Assembly: GCA_964350435.1 (NCBI GenBank)
Contig: CAYGJS010000015.1
Coordinates: 1-49,622 of the forward strand
Source: TMED27 sp964350435
GTDB taxonomy: Bacteria > Pseudomonadota > Alphaproteobacteria > Micavibrionales > Micavibrionaceae
Length of the DNA stretch: 49,622 nucleotides
Direction of reading: 5' to 3'
A program made the position numbers and the translations under genes. This document shows positions 17,440 to 27,147 of the stretch, piece by piece (positions within the stretch are counted from its first letter, which is position 1; every line of letters begins with the position of its first letter). Under the pieces are notes generated by a model that ran no database searches, was not told the DNA's origin, and saw nothing but the letters and a program-made list of their open reading frames with translations.

Positions 17440-17978
17440 AACCAGCTTTTCGGCTTGGCCACGCGATACCCTTTAACGGCCCGCAGCAGCCCCCGCGTAA
17501 AACGATAGGCCATATAGACCATGATTGGTGCTGCGGCAATCACTGTGCAGTTCATAAGCAAATTATGGTTTTGCGCTATAAAACTCTCCACACACGGATC
17601 GATGATCGGGTATAAATCCTTCACGCCCGCGGCCTCTAATTTCTCTACCCCCATCGCAGCAATCTGGTCGGTGCAGGGCATAAACGCCGCGTAATCGATC
17701 CCGCTGAGCAAATACACACTCGCCGCCGCCATTGAAAACAGTGAAAATAACGCCGTAATCCATAACGTCCGGATAATATACGTTGCGTGATTTTCATGTA
17801 AGGATTCAATTTCTGCCCCGCGCCGCATGCTGTAGGCCATAAATAACAATCCGGCAAAAAAGACCGTCGAAAGAACAACCGCAATCATATAAGGAAAAAT
17901 CGAAAGGACAAGCGCAGCGCCAAACAATCCGTAAAGATTGACCACGCGCTTCTGCTCGATATTCTGATTTTCGCTCAT
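17436..17978 (-). CDS. DUF4870-like membrane protein of unknown function
   Basis: A 180-residue protein with about four predicted helices: two near the N-terminus (about 14-48), one after IIRTLWI and one near the C-terminus. A loop between helices 3 and 4 has two Cys (PCTDQ and DPCVES) that would face the periplasm. It loosely resembles DUF4870/Tic20-like small membrane proteins; I would not assign a role. It follows mutL by nine bases and is the last gene of the long minus-strand run. Confidence 0.7.
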   Translation of the reverse strand: MSENQNIEQKRVVNLYGLFGAALVLSIFPYMIAVVLSTVFFAGLLFMAYSMRRGAEIESLHENHATYIIRTLWITALFSLFSMAAASVYLLSGIDYAAFMPCTDQIAAMGVEKLEAAGVKDLYPIIDPCVESFIAQNHNLLMNCTVIAAAPIMVYMAYRFTRGLLRAVKGYRVAKPKSWF

Positions 17979-17987
17979 GCGCCTATC

Positions 17988-19802
17988 CTATCGCCGCCCG
18001 AAAAGTTTTTCAATCTCCGCCAAAGACAGCTCAATATATGTCGGACGCCCATGGTTGCATTGTCCCGAAAGCGGCGTCTCTTCCATCTGCCTGAGCAGCG
18101 CATTCATTTCCTCGCCCGTCATCCGCCGGCCTGAGCGCACAGAGCCATGACAGGCCATAGTCGAAAGGATATGATGAAGCCGATCTTCCAAGCCATCCGC
18201 ATTATCATGCTCGGCAATCTCATCCGCCAAATCCTCAATCAGACGTTTAATATTCGGCTTCGCGCCGAGAAGGGCTGGAATGCTCTGCACCGCCAGCGCG
18301 CCTTGCCCGAACGGCTCAATCTCCAGCCCCAGCTTGGCAAACGCATCGGCGTAGCTCATCAAACGCTCAATCTGAACGTCTTCCAGCTCGATAATCTCGG
18401 GAGAGAGCAGCCCTTGCGAAATAACGCCGCTGCTCGCCATTTGTCGCTTGAACCGCTCATAGACAAGGCGTTCATGCGCCGCGTGCTGATCGACGATCAC
18501 CATACCCTTTGCGGTTTGCGCGATAATATAATTCTCATGCACCTGCGCCCGTGCGCTCCCGAGCGGAAAACTCTGCTCCTCAAATGGTGACTCAGCCACA
18601 GCCTCCACCCGCGCAGACGGCGCAGTTTCGTTAAGTAAATTCCCCTGCGGCGCATAAGCATTGAGTGCACTTTCCGCCAAATTCCCATATGCATAGGACC
18701 TTGGCACAGGCGCGGACGCCCCGCGATACATTGGTAAACGCGGCGATGACGTATAACCATCGCCGCCCGATCGAAACGCCCCCAAAGCCTGAGTGCTGAC
18801 CGCGCGGGAGGCTTGTCCACCATGTTCATGGATCGCGTGCTTGAGTGCAGAAATCACCATCCCGCGCACAAGGCCAGGGTCGCTAAACCGCACTTCGGCT
18901 TTCGCCGGATGCACATTCACATCCACATCCGAAGGCGGAACCTCAAGATACAGTGCCAAAACCGGATGCCGCCCGCCATGCAAAACATCACGATACGCTG
19001 CCCGCACGCAACCCTGCAGAAGTTTGTCCTTCACGGGCCGCCCGTTGACAAATAGAAACTGATACTGCGCCGTCCCGCGATGATAGGTCGGAAGGCCCGC
19101 ATACCCGCGCAAAATAATCCCCTCGCGCTCCGCCTCAATCTTCATCGCATTATCACTGAAATCCCGCCCTAAGATCGCGTTCAATCTTTTCTGCGGATCG
19201 GCTGTGGCGGGCAGAGCAAGGCTCTTTTTCTCATTATGCACCAACGTAAAACCAATATGCGGAAACGCCATAGCAAGGCGCGTAATCACATCTTTGACGG
19301 CCAAAAATTCGGCGCGTCCCGTTTTCATAAATTTCAATCGCGCAGGCGTCGCAAAAAATAAATCCCTGACCTCGACTTGCGTGCCAGAGGTCTGCGGCGC
19401 AGGCATAGGCTTGCCCTTTGTCCCGCCCGAAACCTCAATCCTCCAGCCCGAACTCTCCGCGCGAGAGCAGCTCTGGATAGACAGCCGCGCCACTGCGCCA
19501 ATCGACGCCAACGCCTCGCCGCGAAATCCCATATGCGCAACATGCACCAGATCATCGTCAGGCAGCTTGGAGGTCGCATGCCGATCCACCGCCGCGCTTA
19601 AATCCTCGCGGTTCATCCCGTGGCCGTTATCCTTTATTACAATCAGGCTCTTGCCGCCATCACGCAGCGTAATGTCAATTTTGCTCGCCCCCGCATCAAT
19701 CGCATTCTCGACAAGTTCCTTCACCGCCGCAAACGGGCGTTCAATCACTTCTCCCGCGGCGATCTGATTAATCAGAGTCTCTGGCAAATAACGAATACGC
19801 AT
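17988..19802 (-). CDS. mutL: DNA mismatch repair protein MutL
   Basis: Couples MutS mismatch recognition to strand incision. The start is placed at the ATG giving MRIRYLPETL because family members begin there; a TTG eight codons upstream is possible. The GHKL ATPase domain shows ELVENAIDAGA, DNGHGM and GFRGEALASIGAV. The C-terminal domain carries DQHAAHERLVYE, which fits the metal-binding endonuclease motif DQHAxxExxxxE. It also has ACHGSVRSG, CNHGRPT and a final FGRR. It is therefore probably a nicking MutL, as in organisms without MutH. Confidence 0.96.
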   Translation of the reverse strand: MRIRYLPETLINQIAAGEVIERPFAAVKELVENAIDAGASKIDITLRDGGKSLIVIKDNGHGMNREDLSAAVDRHATSKLPDDDLVHVAHMGFRGEALASIGAVARLSIQSCSRAESSGWRIEVSGGTKGKPMPAPQTSGTQVEVRDLFFATPARLKFMKTGRAEFLAVKDVITRLAMAFPHIGFTLVHNEKKSLALPATADPQKRLNAILGRDFSDNAMKIEAEREGIILRGYAGLPTYHRGTAQYQFLFVNGRPVKDKLLQGCVRAAYRDVLHGGRHPVLALYLEVPPSDVDVNVHPAKAEVRFSDPGLVRGMVISALKHAIHEHGGQASRAVSTQALGAFRSGGDGYTSSPRLPMYRGASAPVPRSYAYGNLAESALNAYAPQGNLLNETAPSARVEAVAESPFEEQSFPLGSARAQVHENYIIAQTAKGMVIVDQHAAHERLVYERFKRQMASSGVISQGLLSPEIIELEDVQIERLMSYADAFAKLGLEIEPFGQGALAVQSIPALLGAKPNIKRLIEDLADEIAEHDNADGLEDRLHHILSTMACHGSVRSGRRMTGEEMNALLRQMEETPLSGQCNHGRPTYIELSLAEIEKLFGRR

Positions 19803-19876
19803 AATTTGACCATAGCGCGAGGGCAACAGGAAGTCAGTATTCGCGGCGAAACCGCAAGGGTTTTAGGTGGATAATC

Positions 19877-21178
19877 TTAAACGCTGCTCAAATCAATAAT
19901 CGCATCATCAAAGAGGCATTTATCCAGCTTCGCACCTTTAAGGTTCGCGCCCGTGAAATCCGCCCGCCGCAAATCCGCGCCCGTAAGATTGGCATTTCTG
20001 AGATCAACCCCCATCAACACCGCATCGCGTAAATTTGCATTCCGCAAATCCGCAAATCGCATAGCCGCGCCGCTTAAATTCACGCGCTTTAAGTGCCGCT
20101 CACCATTCTTGCTGAAATCCAGCGCACTTAAATTCGCACCGGATAAATTCGTGCGGGTAAACTTCGCATGCTTAAAGCTCGCCCCTCGCAAATCCGCGTC
20201 TTCCAAAACGCAGTCCCGAAAATCGCTGCGGTCAAAATTACCGCTCTGCAGCTCGGCGCGGCTTAAATCCTGACTGAGAAAATTAGCCCCGACGCATTGC
20301 ACCGCCGTCAGAGGATAGCGTTTCAAATCAATCACCTGCCTCATATCATAACCGCTTAAGTCAAGCTGCCGCCCTTTCTGGCCTGCCGTCGCCACCCACA
20401 GCGTATGCCCTTCCAAAAGTTCCGGCAGATTTCGACCAAGATTCTCGAGCCGCTGCCCCATCTCGTGATCGGCAATCGCCTCGGTCATATCAATCCCGTA
20501 TTGCTCGGTGCTGTCCATAATCACGCCGCTGATGATGGTAAAGCGCAAATTCACGTTTTCCATGTTCGAGCCCGTGAAATCGACATCCGTCAAATTCGCC
20601 CCCTCAAACGTCGCATTTTCCAAATTCGCATCGGTCAGGACCACGCCCGATAAATCCGCATCGGAAAAATCCGCAGACACCGCGCGCACACCCGCCATAT
20701 TGGCATTGGCCATTTTTGCACCAGAAAGAACCGCGTTCGACCCAATAGCCCCGCCGCCGCGCGCCCGGTCTTCCAAAACGCCGCCCTTGGCGCGGGTCAT
20801 CACCTTGCCCTCACGCAAATCCACGCCGCTCAAATTCGCACCGCTTAAATTCGCGCCCGCAGCGTACGCCCCGCGAAAATCCGCGCGTGTAAAATCACTG
20901 TTGCTCATATTGGCATTGCGAAGATCGCAGGCAAAAAACGACACACCCGCAAAAACGCAATGCCCCAAATCTGCCTCCTTGAAATGACAGCCCGTGAAAT
21001 CAGCCTGCGACAGATCAGACGCGCCGAAATCCAGCCCCGATAGATCGGCATATTGCACAACCGCCCGCCGTCCGCCGACTTGCCCGCGCGCATACATCGC
21101 ATGAAGCTCGATCACTTGATCCAGTTCACGCTGCTTCATCGAAGGAAGCCTGTCCGCATCCGGTATCTGGCGTTTCAT
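19877..21178 (-). CDS. Pentapeptide-repeat protein
   Basis: A 433-residue protein made largely of A(D/N)LxG-type pentapeptides in two blocks (about 40-215 and 290-425), which should fold as right-handed four-sided beta helices. The blocks are separated by a linker of about 80 residues without repeats (TEAIADHEMGQRLENLG region). The N-terminal part is helical and charged. There is no signal peptide. Some relatives mimic DNA and protect gyrase, but nothing here shows that role. It overlaps pgi by four bases, so the two are translated from one message. Confidence 0.9.
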   Translation of the reverse strand: MKRQIPDADRLPSMKQRELDQVIELHAMYARGQVGGRRAVVQYADLSGLDFGASDLSQADFTGCHFKEADLGHCVFAGVSFFACDLRNANMSNSDFTRADFRGAYAAGANLSGANLSGVDLREGKVMTRAKGGVLEDRARGGGAIGSNAVLSGAKMANANMAGVRAVSADFSDADLSGVVLTDANLENATFEGANLTDVDFTGSNMENVNLRFTIISGVIMDSTEQYGIDMTEAIADHEMGQRLENLGRNLPELLEGHTLWVATAGQKGRQLDLSGYDMRQVIDLKRYPLTAVQCVGANFLSQDLSRAELQSGNFDRSDFRDCVLEDADLRGASFKHAKFTRTNLSGANLSALDFSKNGERHLKRVNLSGAAMRFADLRNANLRDAVLMGVDLRNANLTGADLRRADFTGANLKGAKLDKCLFDDAIIDLSSV

Positions 21179-22755
21179 GTCCCCTTTTGCTGAAGGGCGT
21201 TCAGCAAACCCCGTGTTGACCCGTCAAGCTTTTCAATGCTTTTCGGCGATTTAAAGTCCTTAATCAGCGGTTTTGCAAGAACCTTGCCAAGCTCAACACC
21301 CCATTGGTCAAAACTGTTAATGCCCCATATAACCCCTTGCACAAAAATCACATGCTCATAAACTGCGATCAACATCCCCAAATGATAAGGATCAAGCTTA
21401 TCGAGCAAGAGCGAAGAACTGGGGCGGTTGCCGTCAAAATTCTTCTGCGGCTCTTTCTTGGAACGCTTCCCCTCCATCAAGGCCTGCGACTGCGCCAAAG
21501 CATTACTCAGCAACTTGATATTGTGATCTTCCAAATCATGCGAAGCTTTTGCCACCAGAATAAAATCCGCAGGGATAATCTCACTGCCTTGGTGCAGCAG
21601 CTGCATAAAAGCGTGCTGGGCGTTGGTTCCTGCCTCGCCGAATAAAATCGGGCCGGTCTCCGCGCCAACAAGATTACCCTCACGATCAATCGTCTTGCCA
21701 TTCGATTCCATATCAAGCTGCTGCAGATATTTCGGCAGATCCCGTAAATCATGGCTATAGGGCAGGATCGCCTTGGCGTTATACCCCCAAAAATTCCGAT
21801 ACCACACGCCGATCATCGCCATAACTACGGGAATATTTTTCTCCAGCGGCATTTTTTGGAAATGCAGATCCATCGCCTTACCGCCATCCAGCAAGGACTT
21901 AAACCCCTTAAAGCCAATCCCGACAGCCGTCGAAAGCCCAACCGCACTCCACAGACTGAACCGCCCGCCAATCCAGTTCCGTAGCGGCAGAATATGATTT
22001 TCGGGCACGCCGAATTTCGTGGCCGCCTCGATATTCGTGGTGACGGCAAAAAAACGCTCTGCCAGTTCACTCTTGTTCAACCGCTCAAGAAACCAATCTT
22101 TAGAGGTATGAGCATTCGTGAGAGTTTCAAGTGTCGTGAAAGTTTTTGACGTAATAATCAGCGCGGTATTTTCCGGCTTTAACCCTTCCAAACGGTTAAG
22201 CAACGCCCGCCCGTCAACATTGGAAATAAAATGCACCCGCGGCCCATCTGCAAAGGCACGCATAGCCTTATAAACCATACGCGGCCCCAAATCCGACCCG
22301 CCAATCCCGATATTGATGACATCGGTAATCTTCGGGTTTTTGCGGATGTCTTCGCTGATTCTTTTAATAGTCTTCAGCGTATCCTCAACGAATTGCGGAA
22401 CGCTCTCGCCTTCAATTTTAATCTTTGTTTTGGTCGATCCCCGCAAAGCGCAATGTAAAACAGCCCGTCCTTCAGAACCGTTAATGTCCGCGCCAGCCAG
22501 CATCCGGGCTCGCCAGCCCTCAATGTCCCGCGCTTTTGCAAGATCACACAGCAAGCTGATGGTTTTGTCATTTAATTTATGCTTCGAAAAATCAAACAGC
22601 AGACCATCACACCGCAGAGAAAACGTATCAAAACGCTTCGGGTCTTTCGCAAAAAAACCGGAAATCGAGGTGTTTTCTAAATCCTGCTTGTGAAGCTCAA
22701 GCGCAACCCATTCAGGGGTTTCCGTCAGAAAGCTATGCGGTGTATTATTCGACAT
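21175..22755 (-). CDS. pgi: Glucose-6-phosphate isomerase
   Basis: Interconverts glucose 6-phosphate and fructose 6-phosphate in the cytosol. The 526 residues match the large bacterial form. Segments seen in order are NIGIGGSDLGPRM, the TSKTFTTLET phosphate-binding loop, GGRFSLWSAVGL with the active-site Arg, the catalytic Glu region MESNGK, and GINSFDQWGVELGK near the end. The start overlaps the end of the upstream M16 gene by eleven bases. It looks embedded in an envelope operon by position and not by function. Confidence 0.97.
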   Translation of the reverse strand: MSNNTPHSFLTETPEWVALELHKQDLENTSISGFFAKDPKRFDTFSLRCDGLLFDFSKHKLNDKTISLLCDLAKARDIEGWRARMLAGADINGSEGRAVLHCALRGSTKTKIKIEGESVPQFVEDTLKTIKRISEDIRKNPKITDVINIGIGGSDLGPRMVYKAMRAFADGPRVHFISNVDGRALLNRLEGLKPENTALIITSKTFTTLETLTNAHTSKDWFLERLNKSELAERFFAVTTNIEAATKFGVPENHILPLRNWIGGRFSLWSAVGLSTAVGIGFKGFKSLLDGGKAMDLHFQKMPLEKNIPVVMAMIGVWYRNFWGYNAKAILPYSHDLRDLPKYLQQLDMESNGKTIDREGNLVGAETGPILFGEAGTNAQHAFMQLLHQGSEIIPADFILVAKASHDLEDHNIKLLSNALAQSQALMEGKRSKKEPQKNFDGNRPSSSLLLDKLDPYHLGMLIAVYEHVIFVQGVIWGINSFDQWGVELGKVLAKPLIKDFKSPKSIEKLDGSTRGLLNALQQKGT

Positions 22756-24088
22756 TCGGCAAAGTCTTGATCATTTCTATATCCCCCAGACCACTGGGTT
22801 TGCCAACGATAATAGTCGTAAACGCATCAGGAGCCAAAATATCTTTTGCAAGACTCTGAATATCCACCGGCGTTGTGGCCAGAATCTGCGCTTCCCGCCT
22901 ATCCAGATAATCACTCGCTCGCCCGTCAAGCTGCAACGAAAGCATAAGCCCGGCAATCTTATCCGTAGATGTCAAAGACAGCGGCACAGAACCGATCAGA
23001 TAATCCTTCGCATCCTGAAGCTCCTTCTCGCTTACAGGTGTATCCATCATGTTCTGAAACTCTGCCTTGATAACCCGCAGCATTTCAGACGTATTTTCAG
23101 TCTTGGTCGATGTCGAAACCGCCAAACCATGCGCATGATCCATATTCATAAAATAAGAGTATATGCCGTAAGTCAGCCCCCGTTTTTCACGAATTTCCTC
23201 AGTCAACCGCGAACCAAAACCCGAAGACCCCAGAATAAAATTCATAACCCCCGCCGCTTCAAAACGCGGGTCATCGCTATCAATCCCGGGTTGCAAAATC
23301 TCGATCACACTCTGCGGGATATCCTGCTCATACACAAAGATTGTCCCAGAATTTTGAATGGTGATATCCTTGGGCGGCTCAATCGTAACCTCAGGCAATC
23401 CCCCAAAAACATCATCCAGAATAACAGAAAGTTCCGCCGCACTAATATCCCCCGCCACGGCCACGGCCAGATTGTTTTTACCGATAAATTTCTTGTGAAA
23501 ACCCCGCAAATCTTGGCTGCTGATCCCCGCCAGCGAAGACAGCGTTCCGCCGCTGTTGAAGGCATAAGGATGCCCCTCATAAACCCGGTCATTCAATATC
23601 CGCGCCGCCATCCATTCGGGATCACTCAGCGATCCCCGAATCCGGGCCTGATTGGCCTCCGCCATTCTCCGCACTGCATCAGCCTCAAAGCGCGGCTCGG
23701 TGATCGCCAGCTTCAAAAGCTCCAATGCCCTTGCGCGATTTTTACTCAAAGTTTTGACACTGCCGGTAAACGCATCACGGCTGGAGCCGAAAGACAGAGA
23801 GATCGAAAGATCCCGCAGTTCTTTTTGAAACGCAGTCGAGGAAATATCCCCCGCACCTTCATCCAAAGTATTGGACAGCATCCGCGAGAGCCCTTGCTTA
23901 TTCGCAGGGTCTTGCGCCGATCCTGCGCCGTGCCATCCGGCCTCAATCGCCAGAACCGGAATCGAATGATCCTCCACCAGCCAAGCCTTGATCCCGCCCG
24001 CGCTGGTCACTTCCTGCACATCCAAAACCTTGGCGTGCACTGGCAACGCCATAAACAAAATCAATCCGGTGATTAAAAATAGCCTCAT
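22745..24088 (-). CDS. M16 family peptidase-like protein, non-catalytic partner
   Basis: A 447-residue exported M16 protein. A signal peptide is present (cleavage after VHA near residue 19). At the place of the zinc motif HxxEH the sequence is GLSRMLSNTLDEG, so the metal ligands are missing. The C-terminal half retains the family segment KRGLTYGIYS. Such proteins act as the inactive half of a heterodimer with an active M16 subunit, which is encoded immediately upstream (four-base overlap). Confidence 0.9.
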   Translation of the reverse strand: MRLFLITGLILFMALPVHAKVLDVQEVTSAGGIKAWLVEDHSIPVLAIEAGWHGAGSAQDPANKQGLSRMLSNTLDEGAGDISSTAFQKELRDLSISLSFGSSRDAFTGSVKTLSKNRARALELLKLAITEPRFEADAVRRMAEANQARIRGSLSDPEWMAARILNDRVYEGHPYAFNSGGTLSSLAGISSQDLRGFHKKFIGKNNLAVAVAGDISAAELSVILDDVFGGLPEVTIEPPKDITIQNSGTIFVYEQDIPQSVIEILQPGIDSDDPRFEAAGVMNFILGSSGFGSRLTEEIREKRGLTYGIYSYFMNMDHAHGLAVSTSTKTENTSEMLRVIKAEFQNMMDTPVSEKELQDAKDYLIGSVPLSLTSTDKIAGLMLSLQLDGRASDYLDRREAQILATTPVDIQSLAKDILAPDAFTTIIVGKPSGLGDIEMIKTLPNVE

Positions 24089-25509
24089 TCCTTCAATCCT
24101 CCTTGCGGCAGTAAAAACCCGCTGACGGGAGGGAACCGATAAGGCGCATCAGGGTTCAGATAAATCTTCGCAACCTGCTGTATCTGCTCGGCCGTGACCG
24201 CGGCGATATCATAAGGCCAGTATTCAACATCATCCAGTGTCGAGCCGGTTGCAAGACTATAGCCGATAATCATGGCCGGACCAGTCAAACTGTCCCGCGC
24301 GTAAATCGCCTGATCCTGCAGCCGCATCTTGGCATCATTCAGTTCCTCTGGCGTCACGCCGTCCTGCACAACCTGACGCAGCACATCCAGATACGCCGCT
24401 TTCACCGCGTTGAGCTCCTGACCGGGCAGGGCAGAAGCATAAAGCATCACATTGCCGTCATCCCACGCGGCACTCTGATAAGACATCCCTGCAACCGAAG
24501 CACGTTTTTGCTTCACAACCAATTCCTGATACAGCCGCGCCGATGGCCCGCCGCCCAGGATTTCGGCCAAGACTTCTAAGGCCAGTGATTCCTGCTTGTT
24601 TTGATGCGCGCTCGGCGCGCGGAACAATGTCTGTACCACCGCCTCCCGAATCCCCGGATGCTCAAGTGTCACAGTTGTTTTTGAATTCAAGGGCGGCGAT
24701 TGGGTTCGCGCACGCTTCATCACAGCCTCACGCGGCAAACTGCCGTAAATATCAATCGCCATTTGAAACACCGCGGCAGGAGTAACATCCCCTGAAACCA
24801 CCAAAATCGCATTATTCGGCGCATACCATTTCGAATAAAAATCATACGCGTCTTCATAAGACAGCGCATCCATCTCATGCTTCCAGCCAATCACGGGTAT
24901 GCCGTAAGGGTGATTGATATAGGCCGCCGCCGAGAGTTGCTCGCCGAACTGCCCGCGCGGGTCATTATCGGTGCGTTGGCGGCGCTCCTCCAATATAACC
25001 TGCCGCTCCGACAACACGTGATCGGGCGGCGGCTTAATCCCGTTCATCCGCCCTGCTTCCATCCGCATCACTTTTTCCAGATGCTGCGCGGGGATAGACT
25101 GGAAATACGCGGTGTAATCCTGAGAAGTAAAAGCGTTATCATTGCCGCCCAATTTACGAACGATCTTCGAAAATTCACCCGGCAAAATCTCTGGTCCGCC
25201 AACTTGCGAGGATCCTTTAAACAGTAAATGCTCAAGAAAATGAGCAATACCGGATTTGCCAACAGGCTCGTCCGCCGCCCCAACCTTATACCACACCATA
25301 TGCGTGACCACGGGAACGCGGTGATTGGGAATCACCACAACCTGCATCCCGTTATCAAGCGTAAAACTCTCCGCATCAAAAACTTTGCTGCGGGTATCTT
25401 CCGCGGGTTTGGGGGCAGGCAGTTCCTTGGCCAGCACAGGCATACCCGCTGCCATGAAGCATAATCCGATTGCCAGTATTACCAGTGTCGCGTGTTTTAT
25501 CATCATCAT
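24085..25509 (-). CDS. M16 family zinc metallopeptidase, catalytic subunit
   Basis: A 474-residue periplasmic peptidase. A signal peptide ends near VLA at residue 27. The inverted zinc motif HFLEH (H90, E93, H94) is intact, and the distal Glu lies in QVILEERR. It contains the usual second M16 domain with an ARLYQELV segment. It probably pairs with the downstream inactive homologue, as in other proteobacterial tandem M16 genes. It overlaps both neighbours by four bases. Confidence 0.94.
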   Translation of the reverse strand: MMMIKHATLVILAIGLCFMAAGMPVLAKELPAPKPAEDTRSKVFDAESFTLDNGMQVVVIPNHRVPVVTHMVWYKVGAADEPVGKSGIAHFLEHLLFKGSSQVGGPEILPGEFSKIVRKLGGNDNAFTSQDYTAYFQSIPAQHLEKVMRMEAGRMNGIKPPPDHVLSERQVILEERRQRTDNDPRGQFGEQLSAAAYINHPYGIPVIGWKHEMDALSYEDAYDFYSKWYAPNNAILVVSGDVTPAAVFQMAIDIYGSLPREAVMKRARTQSPPLNSKTTVTLEHPGIREAVVQTLFRAPSAHQNKQESLALEVLAEILGGGPSARLYQELVVKQKRASVAGMSYQSAAWDDGNVMLYASALPGQELNAVKAAYLDVLRQVVQDGVTPEELNDAKMRLQDQAIYARDSLTGPAMIIGYSLATGSTLDDVEYWPYDIAAVTAEQIQQVAKIYLNPDAPYRFPPVSGFLLPQGGLKE

Positions 25510-26024
25510 TTTATCTTAGACGGCGTTTCGCCTTCCGTCACAGGCTTGCCCTCTTCGGCGTTCTGACGCAGCCGTTCAGCTTCTTTTTCCGCATCAACAA
25601 CACTGGCCTTTGGTGTGTCATCGCCAATCCCTAAGAGCTTATCAATCACAGGCTCATTGGCGTCTTCGAAATCCGCGCTTTCAGAATCAACCATACGGCG
25701 AATATTCGGATCCGCTAAGCTGGCGCCGGCTTGTTGCAACAAAAACGCTTCGCCGCTATCCGCTGAAACAGGGGCAACCAGGGCCTCACCACCAAAAACT
25801 GCTTGTGCGGCTTGCGTCGCCATTTCCTGCTCTTGCGGGCGCTCGCTTCCCGGCGCAGGCGGACGCAGCGCATAATTGGGCGGCATCTCCAGCGGCGCGC
25901 GGCGCAAAACCTGAAACTCATCGGGGGCTTTTTTATTCAGGCCAAGCTGTTCTTGCGTGCTGTCGCATGCACTCAAAGCCAGAAGACCCAAGCTGATAAG
26001 TCCTGTTAATCTTAAGCTGTGCAT
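25506..26024 (-). CDS. DUF3035 lipoprotein
   Basis: A 172-residue lipoprotein. The start chosen has AAAGG seven bases upstream and gives a short signal peptide ending in the lipobox LSAC; the longer frame to 26090 would overlap lspA and put charged residues before the signal. The mature part contains PDEFQVLRRAPLEMPPNYALRPP, the hallmark of the alphaproteobacterial DUF3035 family. Its function is not established. It sits directly after lspA, whose product would cleave its precursor. Confidence 0.85.
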   Translation of the reverse strand: MHSLRLTGLISLGLLALSACDSTQEQLGLNKKAPDEFQVLRRAPLEMPPNYALRPPAPGSERPQEQEMATQAAQAVFGGEALVAPVSADSGEAFLLQQAGASLADPNIRRMVDSESADFEDANEPVIDKLLGIGDDTPKASVVDAEKEAERLRQNAEEGKPVTEGETPSKIK

Positions 26025-26049
26025 TTGAAAACCTTTATGGTTGTGATGT

Positions 26050-26625
26050 TTAGATATTCTCATGTTTGGTTCTACCATTTTTTTCTTCATTTGTAAGTGG
26101 GCGATCTAAAAAGAAAGCATGGATCATCAACAAGATCACCCCGATCACGATACAGCTATCTGCAACATTAAACGCAGGGTAATGATACCCGTAGGCATGA
26201 AAATCAAGAAAATCAATCACTGCGCCAAAACGTAATCTGTCAATCACGTTGCCGATCGCCCCCGCCAGCACCAGGGCAATGGCAAAGCTCTGAAACTTGG
26301 AAGGGCTGCGAAACAGCCAAACCGTAAACACCGCCGCAATCACCATCGAAACACCGCTCAAAATCATCGGCCCATAAGTCTCAAAATCATTAAACAGCCC
26401 AAAACTCACGCCCTTATTCCATACCATCACAATATTGAAAAACGGCAATACAGGGATAGAGGTAAACCCAAGGCGTTCAGGCGCGTCTAAGAACCATGAA
26501 ACCAAATCCAGAGGCTCACCCGCGCCAACATTCGGACGGATGATAAACTCCGTCACCGCCCATTTGCTGAGCTGGTCAAGAATGAGAAAATCAAAGGCAA
26601 TGGCAAGAAAAATAATTTTTCGCAT
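26050..26625 (-). CDS. lspA: Lipoprotein signal peptidase
   Basis: Signal peptidase II, an inner membrane aspartyl protease that removes the signal peptide of diacylglyceryl prolipoproteins. Four helices are predicted in 191 residues. The catalytic Asp motifs are GNVIDRLRFGAVIDFLDFH and NVADS, both intact. There is a slightly longer loop before helix 2 than in E. coli. It starts 22 bases after the doxX stop, with no evident terminator or promoter in that gap. Confidence 0.95.
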   Translation of the reverse strand: MRKIIFLAIAFDFLILDQLSKWAVTEFIIRPNVGAGEPLDLVSWFLDAPERLGFTSIPVLPFFNIVMVWNKGVSFGLFNDFETYGPMILSGVSMVIAAVFTVWLFRSPSKFQSFAIALVLAGAIGNVIDRLRFGAVIDFLDFHAYGYHYPAFNVADSCIVIGVILLMIHAFFLDRPLTNEEKNGRTKHENI

Positions 26626-26647
26626 GCACTGGTTTATCGCGTTTGGC

Positions 26648-27100
26648 TTATCGAATCCATTTCAAAATCAATGTATCCAGAGAGATTTTCCCAGGCCCTT
26701 TCAGGAAAATCATCCCTGCCAAAAACGCCCAGAGAATATGCACATCAAAATGCCCGTACGTGAATTCGATCACGGCCGTCATCGCCAAAAGCCCCGCCGC
26801 GGCAAACCGCCCGAAAAGCCCGAGCACCAGCATCACCGGCAAAACCAGCTCCGCGCCCGTCGTCAAATATGCCGCCGTCGTGGGGTCAAGCCCGGGAACA
26901 GGGTGTTCCAACTCAAACAAAAAAACCTGATTATCAAAAGTGCCGTTCTGCCAGTCTTTGAAACGCAAAACCCCCGACTTCCAAAATTCATGTCCTAAAT
27001 AAATTCGCACGCCCAAATCAAATAACGGGCAAAGCGCGCAATTCGAAAGCTTTCGCAAAGGCTCAATCAGGTCGTCAATTTTTTGAAACATAGCTTTCAT
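26648..27100 (-). CDS. DoxX family membrane protein of the bufferin operon
   Basis: A 150-residue protein with four predicted helices, including LVLPVMLVLGLFGRFAAAGLL. DoxX proteins commonly close bufferin operons of the DUF2282-DUF692-DUF2063 type; a redox or transport role is supposed but unproven. A GGGAG stands seven bases before the start. It follows bufC by 47 bases. Confidence 0.85.
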   Translation of the reverse strand: MKAMFQKIDDLIEPLRKLSNCALCPLFDLGVRIYLGHEFWKSGVLRFKDWQNGTFDNQVFLFELEHPVPGLDPTTAAYLTTGAELVLPVMLVLGLFGRFAAAGLLAMTAVIEFTYGHFDVHILWAFLAGMIFLKGPGKISLDTLILKWIR

Positions 27101-27147
27101 CTGGCTCTCCCACGAGTTTTAAATAGGTGTTCTGTGACTTTATTCGA

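Noticed and set aside
22745..24088. Reading the M16 protein without HxxEH as a damaged gene
   Set aside because: Inactive M16 partners next to an active one are a known arrangement, and the rest of the protein is intact.
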